Below are positions 43,689-51,394 of a stretch of DNA of 64,000 nucleotides, piece after piece. Every line of letters starts with the position of its first letter. Positions within the stretch are counted from its first letter, which is position 1. Made by a program: the position numbers and the translations under genes. This DNA comes from Acidobacteriota bacterium. Lineage in GTDB: Bacteria > Acidobacteriota > Thermoanaerobaculia > Multivoradales > Multivoraceae. The stretch lies in the NCBI GenBank assembly GCA_003388555.1, contig QQVD01000007.1, positions 1-64,000 of the forward strand, written 5' to 3'. Below the pieces are notes generated by a model. That model saw only the letters and a list, made by a program, of their open reading frames with translations, was not told where the DNA came from and did not search any database.

Positions 43689-45026
43689 GTGCACCTGAAC
43701 GACAACCTGCGCCGGGTCGTCACCTCGCCGATCACCGAGGCCTACGGCTGGGTCGAGGGACGCGGAGTCAGCTCGGCGACCGCGCGCGGCGACGCCTCGG
43801 AAGAGGACGCGACGGCGCTTCTCGACGTCTCGCAGGCGGTGCCGGGCTATCCGCCGCCGCGCGAGCTGCGCGAGCACGTCGCGGAGATGGCGCGCCGCGA
43901 CGACGCACACGGCTACACCGAGCAGCTCGGCCTGGCGGCGCTACGCCAGGAGCTCGCCGGCAGGGTGAGCCGCCTCTATGACGCCGCGGTGCCGATAGAT
44001 CCCGGGCAGGTCGGCATCACCGCCGGCTGCAACCAGGCCTTCTGCCTGGTGGTCTCGGCCCTCGCCGCGCCCGGCGACGAGGTGGTGCTGCCGGCGCCCT
44101 ACTACTTCAACCACGACATGTGGCTGCGCGCCCAGGGCGTCGTGCCGGTCTACCTGCCCTGCGACGCGGCCCAGCAGCCGCGCCTCGAGCTGCTGCCCGA
44201 GCTGCTCGGCGCGCGCACTCGGGCCCTGGTGCTGGTGACTCCCAACAACCCCACCGGCGCGGTGTACTCCGAGGCCCTCCTGCAGAGGGTCTTCGCCCTG
44301 TGCGCCGACGCCGGGATCGCGCTGGTGGTCGACGAGACCTACCGCGACTTCCTGCCCGGCGGCCACCGGGAGGCACGGGCCGATGCGAGCGCCACCGGCG
44401 CAGCGGCGGCCGTGTCCTCAGCGCCGGGGCCCGCGGCCGAAGCGCCGCACGGCCTGTTCCGCGACCCACGGTGGGATCGCACCCTGGTGCAGCTCTACAG
44501 CTTCTCGAAGGTCTACTGCCTCGCCGGCTACCGCGTTGGCGCGATCGTCGGCTCGCCGGCGCTGCTCGAGCAGGTGGCCAAAGTGATGGACTGCGTGGCG
44601 ATCTGCCCGCCGCGCCTGGCGCAGGAGGCGGCCCTCTACGGGCTGCGCCACCTGGATTCCTGGGTCAGCTCCAACCGTGACGAGATGGCGGCTCGACTCG
44701 AGGCCTTCCATGCCGCGCTGGACGCGGCGCCGGGCGGCGAGGCCGCGGGGCGATGGAAGATCGCCGGCTCCGGTGCGTACTTCGCCTACGTGCGGCATCC
44801 GTGGGATGGCATCGACTCACGCACCGCGGCGAGGCACCTGGCACGGCGTCACCGGATCCTGGCGCTCGCTGGCGGCATGTTCGGCCCCGGGCAGGAGCGC
44901 TACCTGCGGGTGGCCTTCGCCAACCTGGGTCGCCAGCGGATCGACACCCTGGCGCAGCGCCTCGGCTCCTGCGCCGGCGACCCGCCTCGCGAGGTGGTCG
45001 AGCAGCCGGTGCAGACGTCACCCTGA
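43689..45026 (+). CDS. Class I/II PLP-dependent aminotransferase
   Basis: A 445-aa fold-type I aminotransferase. Signatures are QAVPGYPPP, GYTEQLGLAALRQELA, TAGCNQAFCLV, TPNNPTGAVYS, VVDETYRDF and the Schiff-base lysine in LYSFSKVYCLAGYRVG, with a C-terminal Arg in RYLRVAFANLG. A 30-residue Ala/Ser-rich insertion follows the DETYRDF region. Substrate not assignable; it resembles aspartate/aromatic-type aminotransferases. Start GTG at 43689. Confidence 0.92.
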   Translation: MHLNDNLRRVVTSPITEAYGWVEGRGVSSATARGDASEEDATALLDVSQAVPGYPPPRELREHVAEMARRDDAHGYTEQLGLAALRQELAGRVSRLYDAAVPIDPGQVGITAGCNQAFCLVVSALAAPGDEVVLPAPYYFNHDMWLRAQGVVPVYLPCDAAQQPRLELLPELLGARTRALVLVTPNNPTGAVYSEALLQRVFALCADAGIALVVDETYRDFLPGGHREARADASATGAAAAVSSAPGPAAEAPHGLFRDPRWDRTLVQLYSFSKVYCLAGYRVGAIVGSPALLEQVAKVMDCVAICPPRLAQEAALYGLRHLDSWVSSNRDEMAARLEAFHAALDAAPGGEAAGRWKIAGSGAYFAYVRHPWDGIDSRTAARHLARRHRILALAGGMFGPGQERYLRVAFANLGRQRIDTLAQRLGSCAGDPPREVVEQPVQTSP

Positions 45027-45092
45027 AGAGGGAGCGCCTGCGGCTGCAGGAGGGACGAGCGGGACGGTATGGAAGAGAGTGAGGAGGGCGCG

Positions 45093-45686
45093 ATGAAGGT
45101 CGGAACGGTACTGATGGTCATCCTGGTGCTGGCGCTGCTGCTGGTCGGCGGCGCCGCGTGGTCGACGCACAACCGGTTGGTGGGCCTGGACGAGGGCGTC
45201 TCCTCGGCCTGGGCGCAGGTCGAGAACGCCTACCAGCGGCGCGCCGACCTGATCCCCAACCTGGTCGCCACGGTGCAGGGCGCCGCGGACTTCGAGCGCG
45301 AGACCCTGGAGTCGGTGGTGCGGGCGCGTGCCCAGGCGACCCAGACGACTTTCGAGGGGCCGCCCGATGCCGAACAGCTGGCGCGGTTCCAGGAGGCGCA
45401 GGGAGAGCTCGGCTCGGCTCTGGCCCGTCTGCTCGTGGTCGTCGAGCGCTATCCCGAGTTGCGCGCCACCGAGGCGTTCCGCGACCTCCAGGCGCAGCTC
45501 GAAGGCACCGAGAACCGCATCGCGGTCGAGCGCCGTCGCTTCAACGAGGCGGCGCAGGAGCTCAATTCGGCGGTGCGCCGGTTCCCGGCCAGCATCTTCG
45601 CCGGCTGGTTCGGCTTCGAGCGCCGGCCCTACTTCGAGGCCGACGAAGGCAGCGAAGAGCCGCCGCAGGTCGAGTTCGGAGGCTGA
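45093..45686 (+). CDS. lemA: LemA-family membrane protein
   Basis: A 197-aa protein with one N-terminal TM (VLMVILVLALLLVGGAAW). The LemA helical core follows: LDEGVSSAWAQVENAYQRRADLIPNLVATV, LARLLVVVERYPELRATEAF, GTENRIAVERRRFNEAAQ, and FGFERRPYFEADEG. The ATG at 45093 has GAGGAG 6 bp before it. It is first in an operon with two TPM-domain genes, a very common combination of unknown envelope function. Confidence 0.95.
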   Translation: MKVGTVLMVILVLALLLVGGAAWSTHNRLVGLDEGVSSAWAQVENAYQRRADLIPNLVATVQGAADFERETLESVVRARAQATQTTFEGPPDAEQLARFQEAQGELGSALARLLVVVERYPELRATEAFRDLQAQLEGTENRIAVERRRFNEAAQELNSAVRRFPASIFAGWFGFERRPYFEADEGSEEPPQVEFGG

Positions 45687-45691
45687 CCGCA

Positions 45692-46360
45692 GTGCAGGTG
45701 GAGCGATACCTCGGTGAGGACGAGCTCGAGCGCGTGCGCTCGGCGGTGGCTGCCGCCGAGCAGCGGACGTCGGGCGAGATCGTCACCTACCTGGTCGGTC
45801 GCTGCGATTCCTACCCCGAGTCGCCCCTGCGTGCAGGGATCGTCGGCGGTGCGGTGACCCTCGCCGCGAGCATGCTGGTCTTCCTGTTCGCTCCGCTGTG
45901 GATCTCGTTCTCGAGCGAGGCCGGCTTCGCCCTGGTTCTAGCCGCGCCGGTGCTGATCGGCGCGCTGTGCGCGGGCGTCTGCGCCGCCAGCGAGCGGCTG
46001 CAGCGTCTGCTGCTCGATCGCTCCGACCTCGAGCACCGGGTGCGCCAGCGCGCCGAGGCCGCCTTCCTCGAGCAGGAGGTCTTCGCCACCCGCGAGCGCA
46101 CCGGGGTGCTCCTCTTCCTGGCGCTGTTCGAGCGCCGCGCCGTGGTGCTCGCCGACAGCGGCATCGCCGCGAGGCTGCCCGAGTCGGCCTGGCGGGAGGT
46201 GGTCGACGAGCTGTGCGGCGGCATGCGCCGCGGCGAGGTGGCGGCGAGCCTGGAGCGCGCCGTCGACCGCGTCGCGGCGCTGCTCGAGGGAGCGGGGGTC
46301 GAGCGCCGCCCCGACGACGAGCAGGAGCTCACCGACCGGCCGACGGTGCGCGAGCGATGA
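45692..46360 (+). CDS. TPM-domain membrane protein
   Basis: A 222-aa protein. The TPM domain is split: ELERVRSAVAAAEQRTSGEI starts it and ERRAVVLADSGIAARLPE continues. Two central TM helices lie between them (TLAASMLVFLFAPLWISF and FALVLAAPVLIGALCAGV). It starts at GTG 45692, with GGAGG 10 bp upstream and 5 bp after the lemA stop. TPM proteins in this operon type are thought to act at the envelope. It overlaps the next gene by 4 bp. Confidence 0.85.
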   Translation: MQVERYLGEDELERVRSAVAAAEQRTSGEIVTYLVGRCDSYPESPLRAGIVGGAVTLAASMLVFLFAPLWISFSSEAGFALVLAAPVLIGALCAGVCAASERLQRLLLDRSDLEHRVRQRAEAAFLEQEVFATRERTGVLLFLALFERRAVVLADSGIAARLPESAWREVVDELCGGMRRGEVAASLERAVDRVAALLEGAGVERRPDDEQELTDRPTVRER

Positions 46361-47259
46361 GCGGCCTTCGGCGCAGGTCGGCGAGCGTCGGCGGAGGCGT
46401 GACCCGGCATCGAACCGGGTCCGTGGTCCCGGATGGCTCGCCCGGAGCTGCCTCAAGGCGAAACGGGAGGCTCTGGCCTGGGCTGCCGCGGCGACCTGCG
46501 TCCGAGATCCTGCTCCCGGTGCTCGCTGCGCTGGTCTTCGTGCTGGCGGCCGCCTCGCTGGCCGCGCGCGAGGTCCCCTTCCTCAGCGGTCGCGTGGTCG
46601 ACGAGGGCGGGTTCTTCTCCAGCGCCGGCCTCGAGAGCATCGAGGACAGGCTGGTGTCGCTGGAGCAGCGCGGCGCCGCCCAGATGGCGGTGCTCACCGT
46701 CGACTCGCTCGAGGGCGATCCGCTCGAGGACTACTCGATGCGGGTGGTCGAGACCTGGCAGCTCGGCGACGCCGAGCGCGACGACGGGCTGCTGTTACTG
46801 ATCTCGCGCCAGGAGCGGGCACTGCGCCTCGAGGTCGGCTACGGCCTCGAAGACCAGATCACCGACGCCCACGCCCGCCGCATCCTCGACCGCATCGTGA
46901 CGCCAGCGTTCCGAGCGCGCGAGTTCGATCAGGGGGTCCTCGCCGCCGTCGACGCCGTCGACGCCCTGCTGCAGGGGCAGGAGGTGCCGGCCCTCGCCGA
47001 CGAGGAGCCGGTGACGGGCTGGCGCGTGCTGCTGGTGATCGGCCTCTTCCTGCTGCCTCTCCTCGTGGTCTTCATCGTCATGGTGACGCTCGGAGCCCGC
47101 CTCGCCCGGGGCAGTCGGGATTGGAGCTCGCGCGGCGGCTGGAGCATCCCGATCTCCCTCGGATCGGGGCGCAGCTACTCGAGCGGCAGCAGCTTCGGCG
47201 GCGGTTTCTCGGGCGGTGGCGGCAGCTTCGGAGGTGGCGGCGCGTCGGGAGGCTGGTGA
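46357..47259 (+). CDS. TPM-domain (YgcG-like) protein with glycine-rich tail
   Basis: A 300-aa protein. A ~45-residue Arg/Gly N-terminus, a signal/TM (ILLPVLAALVFVLAAASLAA), and an exported TPM domain (GRVVDEGGFFSSAGLESIED, RDDGLLLLISRQERALRLEV, GYGLEDQITDAHARRI) come in order. A second TM follows (VLLVIGLFLLPLLVVFIVMV), then a cytoplasmic Ser/Gly-rich tail with repeated SFGGG and FSGGGGSF units. It is the third gene of the lemA operon and starts inside the preceding stop (ATGA). The family is YgcG/DUF1517-like. Confidence 0.92.
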   Translation: MSGLRRRSASVGGGVTRHRTGSVVPDGSPGAASRRNGRLWPGLPRRPASEILLPVLAALVFVLAAASLAAREVPFLSGRVVDEGGFFSSAGLESIEDRLVSLEQRGAAQMAVLTVDSLEGDPLEDYSMRVVETWQLGDAERDDGLLLLISRQERALRLEVGYGLEDQITDAHARRILDRIVTPAFRAREFDQGVLAAVDAVDALLQGQEVPALADEEPVTGWRVLLVIGLFLLPLLVVFIVMVTLGARLARGSRDWSSRGGWSIPISLGSGRSYSSGSSFGGGFSGGGGSFGGGGASGGW

Positions 47260-47307
47260 GGTGGTGGAGGTCGGCGGAGCCAGCGGAGGCTGGCGTTCGT
47301 TCCCAGA

Positions 47308-47325
47308 CTCCCCCTGAAGGGGGAG
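47308..47325. repeat. Palindromic intergenic element, copy F
   Basis: The core CTCCCCCTGAAGGGGGAG is followed by GAGGCGGAGG as in copies D and E. Nearby 47385-47420 also resembles 36783-36832 (GGATCCACGCTT then GGTAGCGTTC), a second dispersed motif. Confidence 0.8.
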
Positions 47326-47566
47326 GAGGCGGAGGTGCGTGCGTGCTCGCCGCCGCTCTCTCTTTCGTCACCATGGACTAGATCCGGGATCCACGCTTGC
47401 CTGAAGCGGTAGCGTTCTGGTTGGCAAACCCCACCTCCATCCCGGACTGAACCGGGCCTCTGATAGAGACGTACGTCCGGGCGGTACCGCTGAAATCCGA
47501 CCGCCATCCGAAGTCCCGGGTGGGCCGAAGAATCGGCACACCGAAGTTCTGCAAGGAGAAACACCC

Positions 47567-47950
47567 ATGAAGGCACGTCTCACCCGCTCTCTCCTCGTCC
47601 TCGTCGCCGGCGCGGCGCTCTTCGCCGCCGGCGTGCTCTACGCCGACAACCACGTCGAGAAGCCGACCTCGGTGATCCACGTGGTGACCCTCGACTGGGC
47701 CGAGGGCGCCAGCAAGGAGGAAATCCAGGCGGCTCTCGACGGCGTCGAGACGCTGGCGGCGGAGTACGACGGCATCACCCGGGTGTGGCTCAAGAGCATC
47801 AAGTCGCAGACCAAGGACGCCGCCTTCGTCATGGAGTTCAAGGATCAGGCCGCCCTCGAGGCCTACGCCGGCAGCGACGCGCAGAAGAAGTGGTACGAGG
47901 TCTACCTGCCGGTGCGCGGTCGCAGCGTCACCAGCGACATCACGAACTAG
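47567..47950 (+). CDS. Exported Dabb-like (stress-responsive A/B barrel) protein
   Basis: A 127-aa protein with a signal peptide (SLLVLVAGAALFAAGVLYA). A single dimeric alpha/beta-barrel domain follows: SVIHVVTLDWAEGASKEEIQ, AAEYDGITRVWLKSI, DAAFVMEFKDQAALEAYAGS and YEVYLPVRGRS. Family members have varied roles and few are enzymes. AAGGAG lies 8 bp before the ATG. Confidence 0.87.
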   Translation: MKARLTRSLLVLVAGAALFAAGVLYADNHVEKPTSVIHVVTLDWAEGASKEEIQAALDGVETLAAEYDGITRVWLKSIKSQTKDAAFVMEFKDQAALEAYAGSDAQKKWYEVYLPVRGRSVTSDITN

Positions 47951-48053
47951 GGCTTCGTGGTCCTTACCACGAAGTCCGTTCACATCACTCCGCGAGCGCC
48001 AGGCAGCCTGCGGCCGGGGCCACGATCAGGGTCGGAGTCGCGAGCCTCCGCTT

Positions 48054-48097
48054 CCTCCCCCTTCAGGGGGAGGACCGAGGTGGGGGTGTCTCGTGAA
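48054..48097 (+). repeat. Palindromic intergenic element, copy G
   Basis: The core CCTCCCCCTTCAGGGGGAGG is at 48054-48073, followed by GGTGGGGGTGTCTCGTGAAGCGA. It lies between the convergent ends of the Dabb and argS genes. Confidence 0.85.
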
Positions 48098-48228
48098 GCG
48101 ATCCCCTTCAGGGACGCGGAACGAGGAACGATCTCAGCGTTCGCAGGCTGACCCAACCTCAGTCGCGCAGCGCCCCAGAAACCCGCGCGCTCAGCTCAGC
48201 GCGAACTTCCCTGCGGTAGCTCCGCCCG

Positions 48229-50100
48229 CTACATCTCCTCCAGCGCCTCGATCCCGAGCAGACCCATGCCGCCGCGCAGCACGGCGAGCACCGCCTCGAG
48301 CAGCGCCAGCCGCGAGCTCCGCTGGGGCTCCTCGGCGTCGAGCACGCGATGGTCGTGGTAGAGGGCGTTGAAGCTCTGGGCGAGCTCGAAGAGCGCCGTC
48401 GCCAGGCGCGCCGGATCGTAGCTCTGCGCCGCGTCGGCCACCGCCAGCGGGTAGAGCGCCACAGCCTGCACCAGGCGCCACTCGGCGTCGCTCTCCAGCA
48501 CCAGCGGTGACGGCGCGCTCCAACCCCCGGCCTCGTCCGCCTTGCGCAGGATCGAGGCGATGCGCGCGCCGGTGTACTGCAGGTAGGGCCCGGTCTTGCC
48601 CTCGAAGGCCAGCGACGAGCGTGGGTCGAACTGGATGTCGGTCTCGCGGCCGACGAGCAGGAAGTTGAAGGTGATCGCCGACAGCGCGATCGCCAGGGCG
48701 CGGCGCTCGAGCTCCTCGTCGGGCGGCCTCTCGCCGCCGTCGCCGAGCCGCTGCTCGAGCTCCTCGCGCGCCATCGCGCGCAGCTCGTGCACCAGGTCGT
48801 CGGCGTCGACCACGGTGCCCTCGCGCGACTTCATCTTGCCTTCGGGCAGGTAGACCATGCCGTAGCTGAGGTGGTGCACCTCGCTCGCCCACGGCACGCC
48901 GAGCAGCTCGAGGGTGGCCTTGAGCTGCTTCATGTAGAAGTCCTGCTCGGAGCCGATCACGTAGAGCGACCGGGTGAGCTGGAACTCCTCGAACTTGATC
49001 GTCGCCAGGTTGATGTCCTGGGTGATGTAGAGGCCGGTGCCGTCGCCGCGCAGCACCACCTTGTCCTGCAGGTTGCCGTGCTTGGAGAGCGGCGCGATCA
49101 CGGCGCCGTTGGGCGCCTTCTCGAACACCCCGCGCTCGAGCGCGTCGAGGATGATCTCGCGGCCGCCGCGGTAGATGTCGCTCTCGTAGTAGTGCTTGTC
49201 GAAGTCGATGCCGAGCAGCTCGTAGGTCTGGGCGAAGCCGTCGTAGACCCACTGGTTCATGGTGCGCCAGAGCTCGCGCACCTCGGGATCCTCGGCCTCC
49301 CACTGCTGCAGCAGCGCACGCGCCGACTGCATCAGCTCGGACTGCTGCTGGAACTCCTCGTCGAGCTGTTCGCGCTTCCTGGTGTCGAGCTTCTCGAGCG
49401 CCGCGGCGTCGAGGCCCTTCTGCTCGTCCCAGCGCCGCCGCTCGGCGCGCAGCTCCTGGTCGAAGCGCACGTACCAGCGGCCGACGAAGTGATCGCCCTT
49501 CTCGCCGCTGCTCTGCGGTGTCTCGCCGGCGGCGAAGTCGCGGTAGGCGATCATCGACTTGGCGATGTGGATGCCGCGGTCGTTGATGATGTCGGTCTTC
49601 AGCACCTCAGCGCCCTGGCTGGCGACCAGGCGCGCCACAGCGCGGCCGAGCACCGCGTTGCGCACGTGCCCGAGGTGCAGCGGCTTGTTGGTGTTGGGCG
49701 AGACGTACTCGACCATCACCCGCTGGCCGCTCTCGCGCTCGCTGTCGCCGTACGAGGAGCCACGCTCGCGTGCCGCCGCCACCACCCGCTCGCACAGTGC
49801 GCCGCGCTCCAGGCTGAGGTTGAGGTAGGGACCGGCGGCTTCCGCCCTCGCCACCGCCGGCGACGCGGCGATCGCGTCGGCCAGCTCGCCGGCGATCTGG
49901 GCCGGGTTCTTGCGCAGGCTGCGCGCGAGCGGGAAGCAGGCCAGCGCCAGGTCGGCACCGGTGTGCTCCGGCGCCACGGTGAGCTGCACCTCGGCTGCCG
50001 GCAGCGCGCCCCCGGTGGCCTGCTCGAGCCGTTCGGCGATGTCGCGGAAGGTCGGTTCGAGGGCGGTGCCCCGGACGCTGTCTGGGTTGAGGTTCTTCAC
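48229..50100 (-). CDS. argS: Arginyl-tRNA synthetase
   Basis: A 623-aa class I synthetase. HIGH motif HLGH in NTNKPLHLGHVRNAVLGR, the tRNA-domain insertion (AERRRWDEQKG), KMSKS variant KMKSREGTVV, and the C-terminal DALR anticodon-binding domain (QYTGARIASILRKADE; LSWNALYHDHRVL region). The N-terminal additional domain is present (AVAPEHTGADLALACFPLAR). The insertion-containing architecture is the type seen in Bacteroidetes and some other phyla. Start GTG 50100 follows GAGAGA. Confidence 0.97.
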   Translation of the reverse strand: MKNLNPDSVRGTALEPTFRDIAERLEQATGGALPAAEVQLTVAPEHTGADLALACFPLARSLRKNPAQIAGELADAIAASPAVARAEAAGPYLNLSLERGALCERVVAAARERGSSYGDSERESGQRVMVEYVSPNTNKPLHLGHVRNAVLGRAVARLVASQGAEVLKTDIINDRGIHIAKSMIAYRDFAAGETPQSSGEKGDHFVGRWYVRFDQELRAERRRWDEQKGLDAAALEKLDTRKREQLDEEFQQQSELMQSARALLQQWEAEDPEVRELWRTMNQWVYDGFAQTYELLGIDFDKHYYESDIYRGGREIILDALERGVFEKAPNGAVIAPLSKHGNLQDKVVLRGDGTGLYITQDINLATIKFEEFQLTRSLYVIGSEQDFYMKQLKATLELLGVPWASEVHHLSYGMVYLPEGKMKSREGTVVDADDLVHELRAMAREELEQRLGDGGERPPDEELERRALAIALSAITFNFLLVGRETDIQFDPRSSLAFEGKTGPYLQYTGARIASILRKADEAGGWSAPSPLVLESDAEWRLVQAVALYPLAVADAAQSYDPARLATALFELAQSFNALYHDHRVLDAEEPQRSSRLALLEAVLAVLRGGMGLLGIEALEEM

Positions 50101-50316
50101 TGCGTCTCTCGCGTGGCGGCGTCCACGGGCCACGAGCCACCCGCCACGGCGGCGGGCGGCGATGGGCCGGGATGCGGGTGAGTCGGCGGGGCGAACGGCC
50201 GGGCGCCAGGGCTCTAGCATCGCCGGTCAGAGCCCGGGCGGCGGGCTGGTAGCGTAGGGAAAGGCTCCAGCCGGCGCAACCTGCCCCGGGACAGTGCCGA
50301 AGGAGGTCGAGGCGCG

Positions 50317-51378
50317 ATGAAGGCCGTCGTCTACCACGGGCCGCACGACATGCGGGTCGAGAACGTCGCCGACCCGGGACTGCAGGAGCCCACCGACGCC
50401 CTGCTGCGCATCGAGCGCACCGCGATCTGCGGCTCCGATCTGCACCTCTGGCACTCCGAGGCTTTCGCCGAGGCGGTCGAGCCCGGTTTCGTGGTCGGCC
50501 ACGAGTTCCTCGGCACCGTGCTCGAGGTCGGATCGGCGGTGCGCCGGGTACGTCCGGGCGACCGGGTGCTGGTCGCCTGCACCACCGGCTGCGGCGAGTG
50601 CGCGTCGTGCCGCGCCGGGCTCGCCAGCGGCTGCCCGGTGACCACGGCCGGCTTCACCCGCCAGAACGTGTTCGGTTTCTCGCACGAGCTGTGGGGTGGC
50701 CAGGCCGAGGTGGCGCGGGTGCCGTTCGCCGACGCCAACTGCTTCGCGGTGCCGCCCGATCTGGACGACGAGCAGGTGCTCTTCCTCACCGACATCCTGC
50801 CCACCGGTGAGCTCGGCGCCGAGCTGGCGCGGGTCGGCGTCGGCGAGACGGTGGTGGTGTTCGGGTGCGGACCGGTGGGCACCTTCGCCCAGCGCTGCGC
50901 GGCGGTGCGCGGCGCGGCCCAGGTGATCGCCGTCGATCTCGATCGCGACCGCCTCGCACGCGCCGAGCGCAGCGGCGCCGTCGCCCTGCATCCCGGGGAC
51001 GGCGATCTGCTGGAGCGCGTGCTCGAGCTCACCGACGGGCTCGGCGCCCACTGCGCGATCGAAGCCGTGGGCAGCAGCGAGCTGGTGCACCAGGCGGCCG
51101 CGGTGGTGCGCCCCGGCGGCCGCATCGCCGCGATCGGGGTGATCCTCGAGCCGTGGCAGATCGAATGGCCGCTCTTCTTCGCCAAGAACCTCACCCTGGC
51201 GAGCGGTCTGGTGTCGCCACAGGCGTCGATCCATCGTCTGCTGCCGCTGATCCGTAGCGGTCGGCTCGATCCGGCCGAGATCGTCTCGCACCGCTTCCCG
51301 CTGGCCGGGGCGCGCGATGCCTACGAGCTGTTCGCGGCGCGGCGTGACGGCGTGCTCAAAGTGGTGCTCGAGCCCTGA
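50317..51378 (+). CDS. Zinc-dependent alcohol dehydrogenase
   Basis: A 353-aa medium-chain dehydrogenase. The catalytic Zn Cys is in TAICGSDLHLW, with GHEFLG. The structural Zn site is CTTGCGECASCRAGLASGC. The Rossmann nucleotide-binding motif is VVVFGCGPVGTFAQ with AVDLDRDRL indicating NAD preference. Strong AAGGAGG precedes the ATG. The closest named groups are glutathione-independent formaldehyde dehydrogenase or sorbitol-type enzymes; the substrate is not assigned. Confidence 0.93.
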   Translation: MKAVVYHGPHDMRVENVADPGLQEPTDALLRIERTAICGSDLHLWHSEAFAEAVEPGFVVGHEFLGTVLEVGSAVRRVRPGDRVLVACTTGCGECASCRAGLASGCPVTTAGFTRQNVFGFSHELWGGQAEVARVPFADANCFAVPPDLDDEQVLFLTDILPTGELGAELARVGVGETVVVFGCGPVGTFAQRCAAVRGAAQVIAVDLDRDRLARAERSGAVALHPGDGDLLERVLELTDGLGAHCAIEAVGSSELVHQAAAVVRPGGRIAAIGVILEPWQIEWPLFFAKNLTLASGLVSPQASIHRLLPLIRSGRLDPAEIVSHRFPLAGARDAYELFAARRDGVLKVVLEP

Positions 51379-51394
51379 GCCCGGACGCCCCGCC

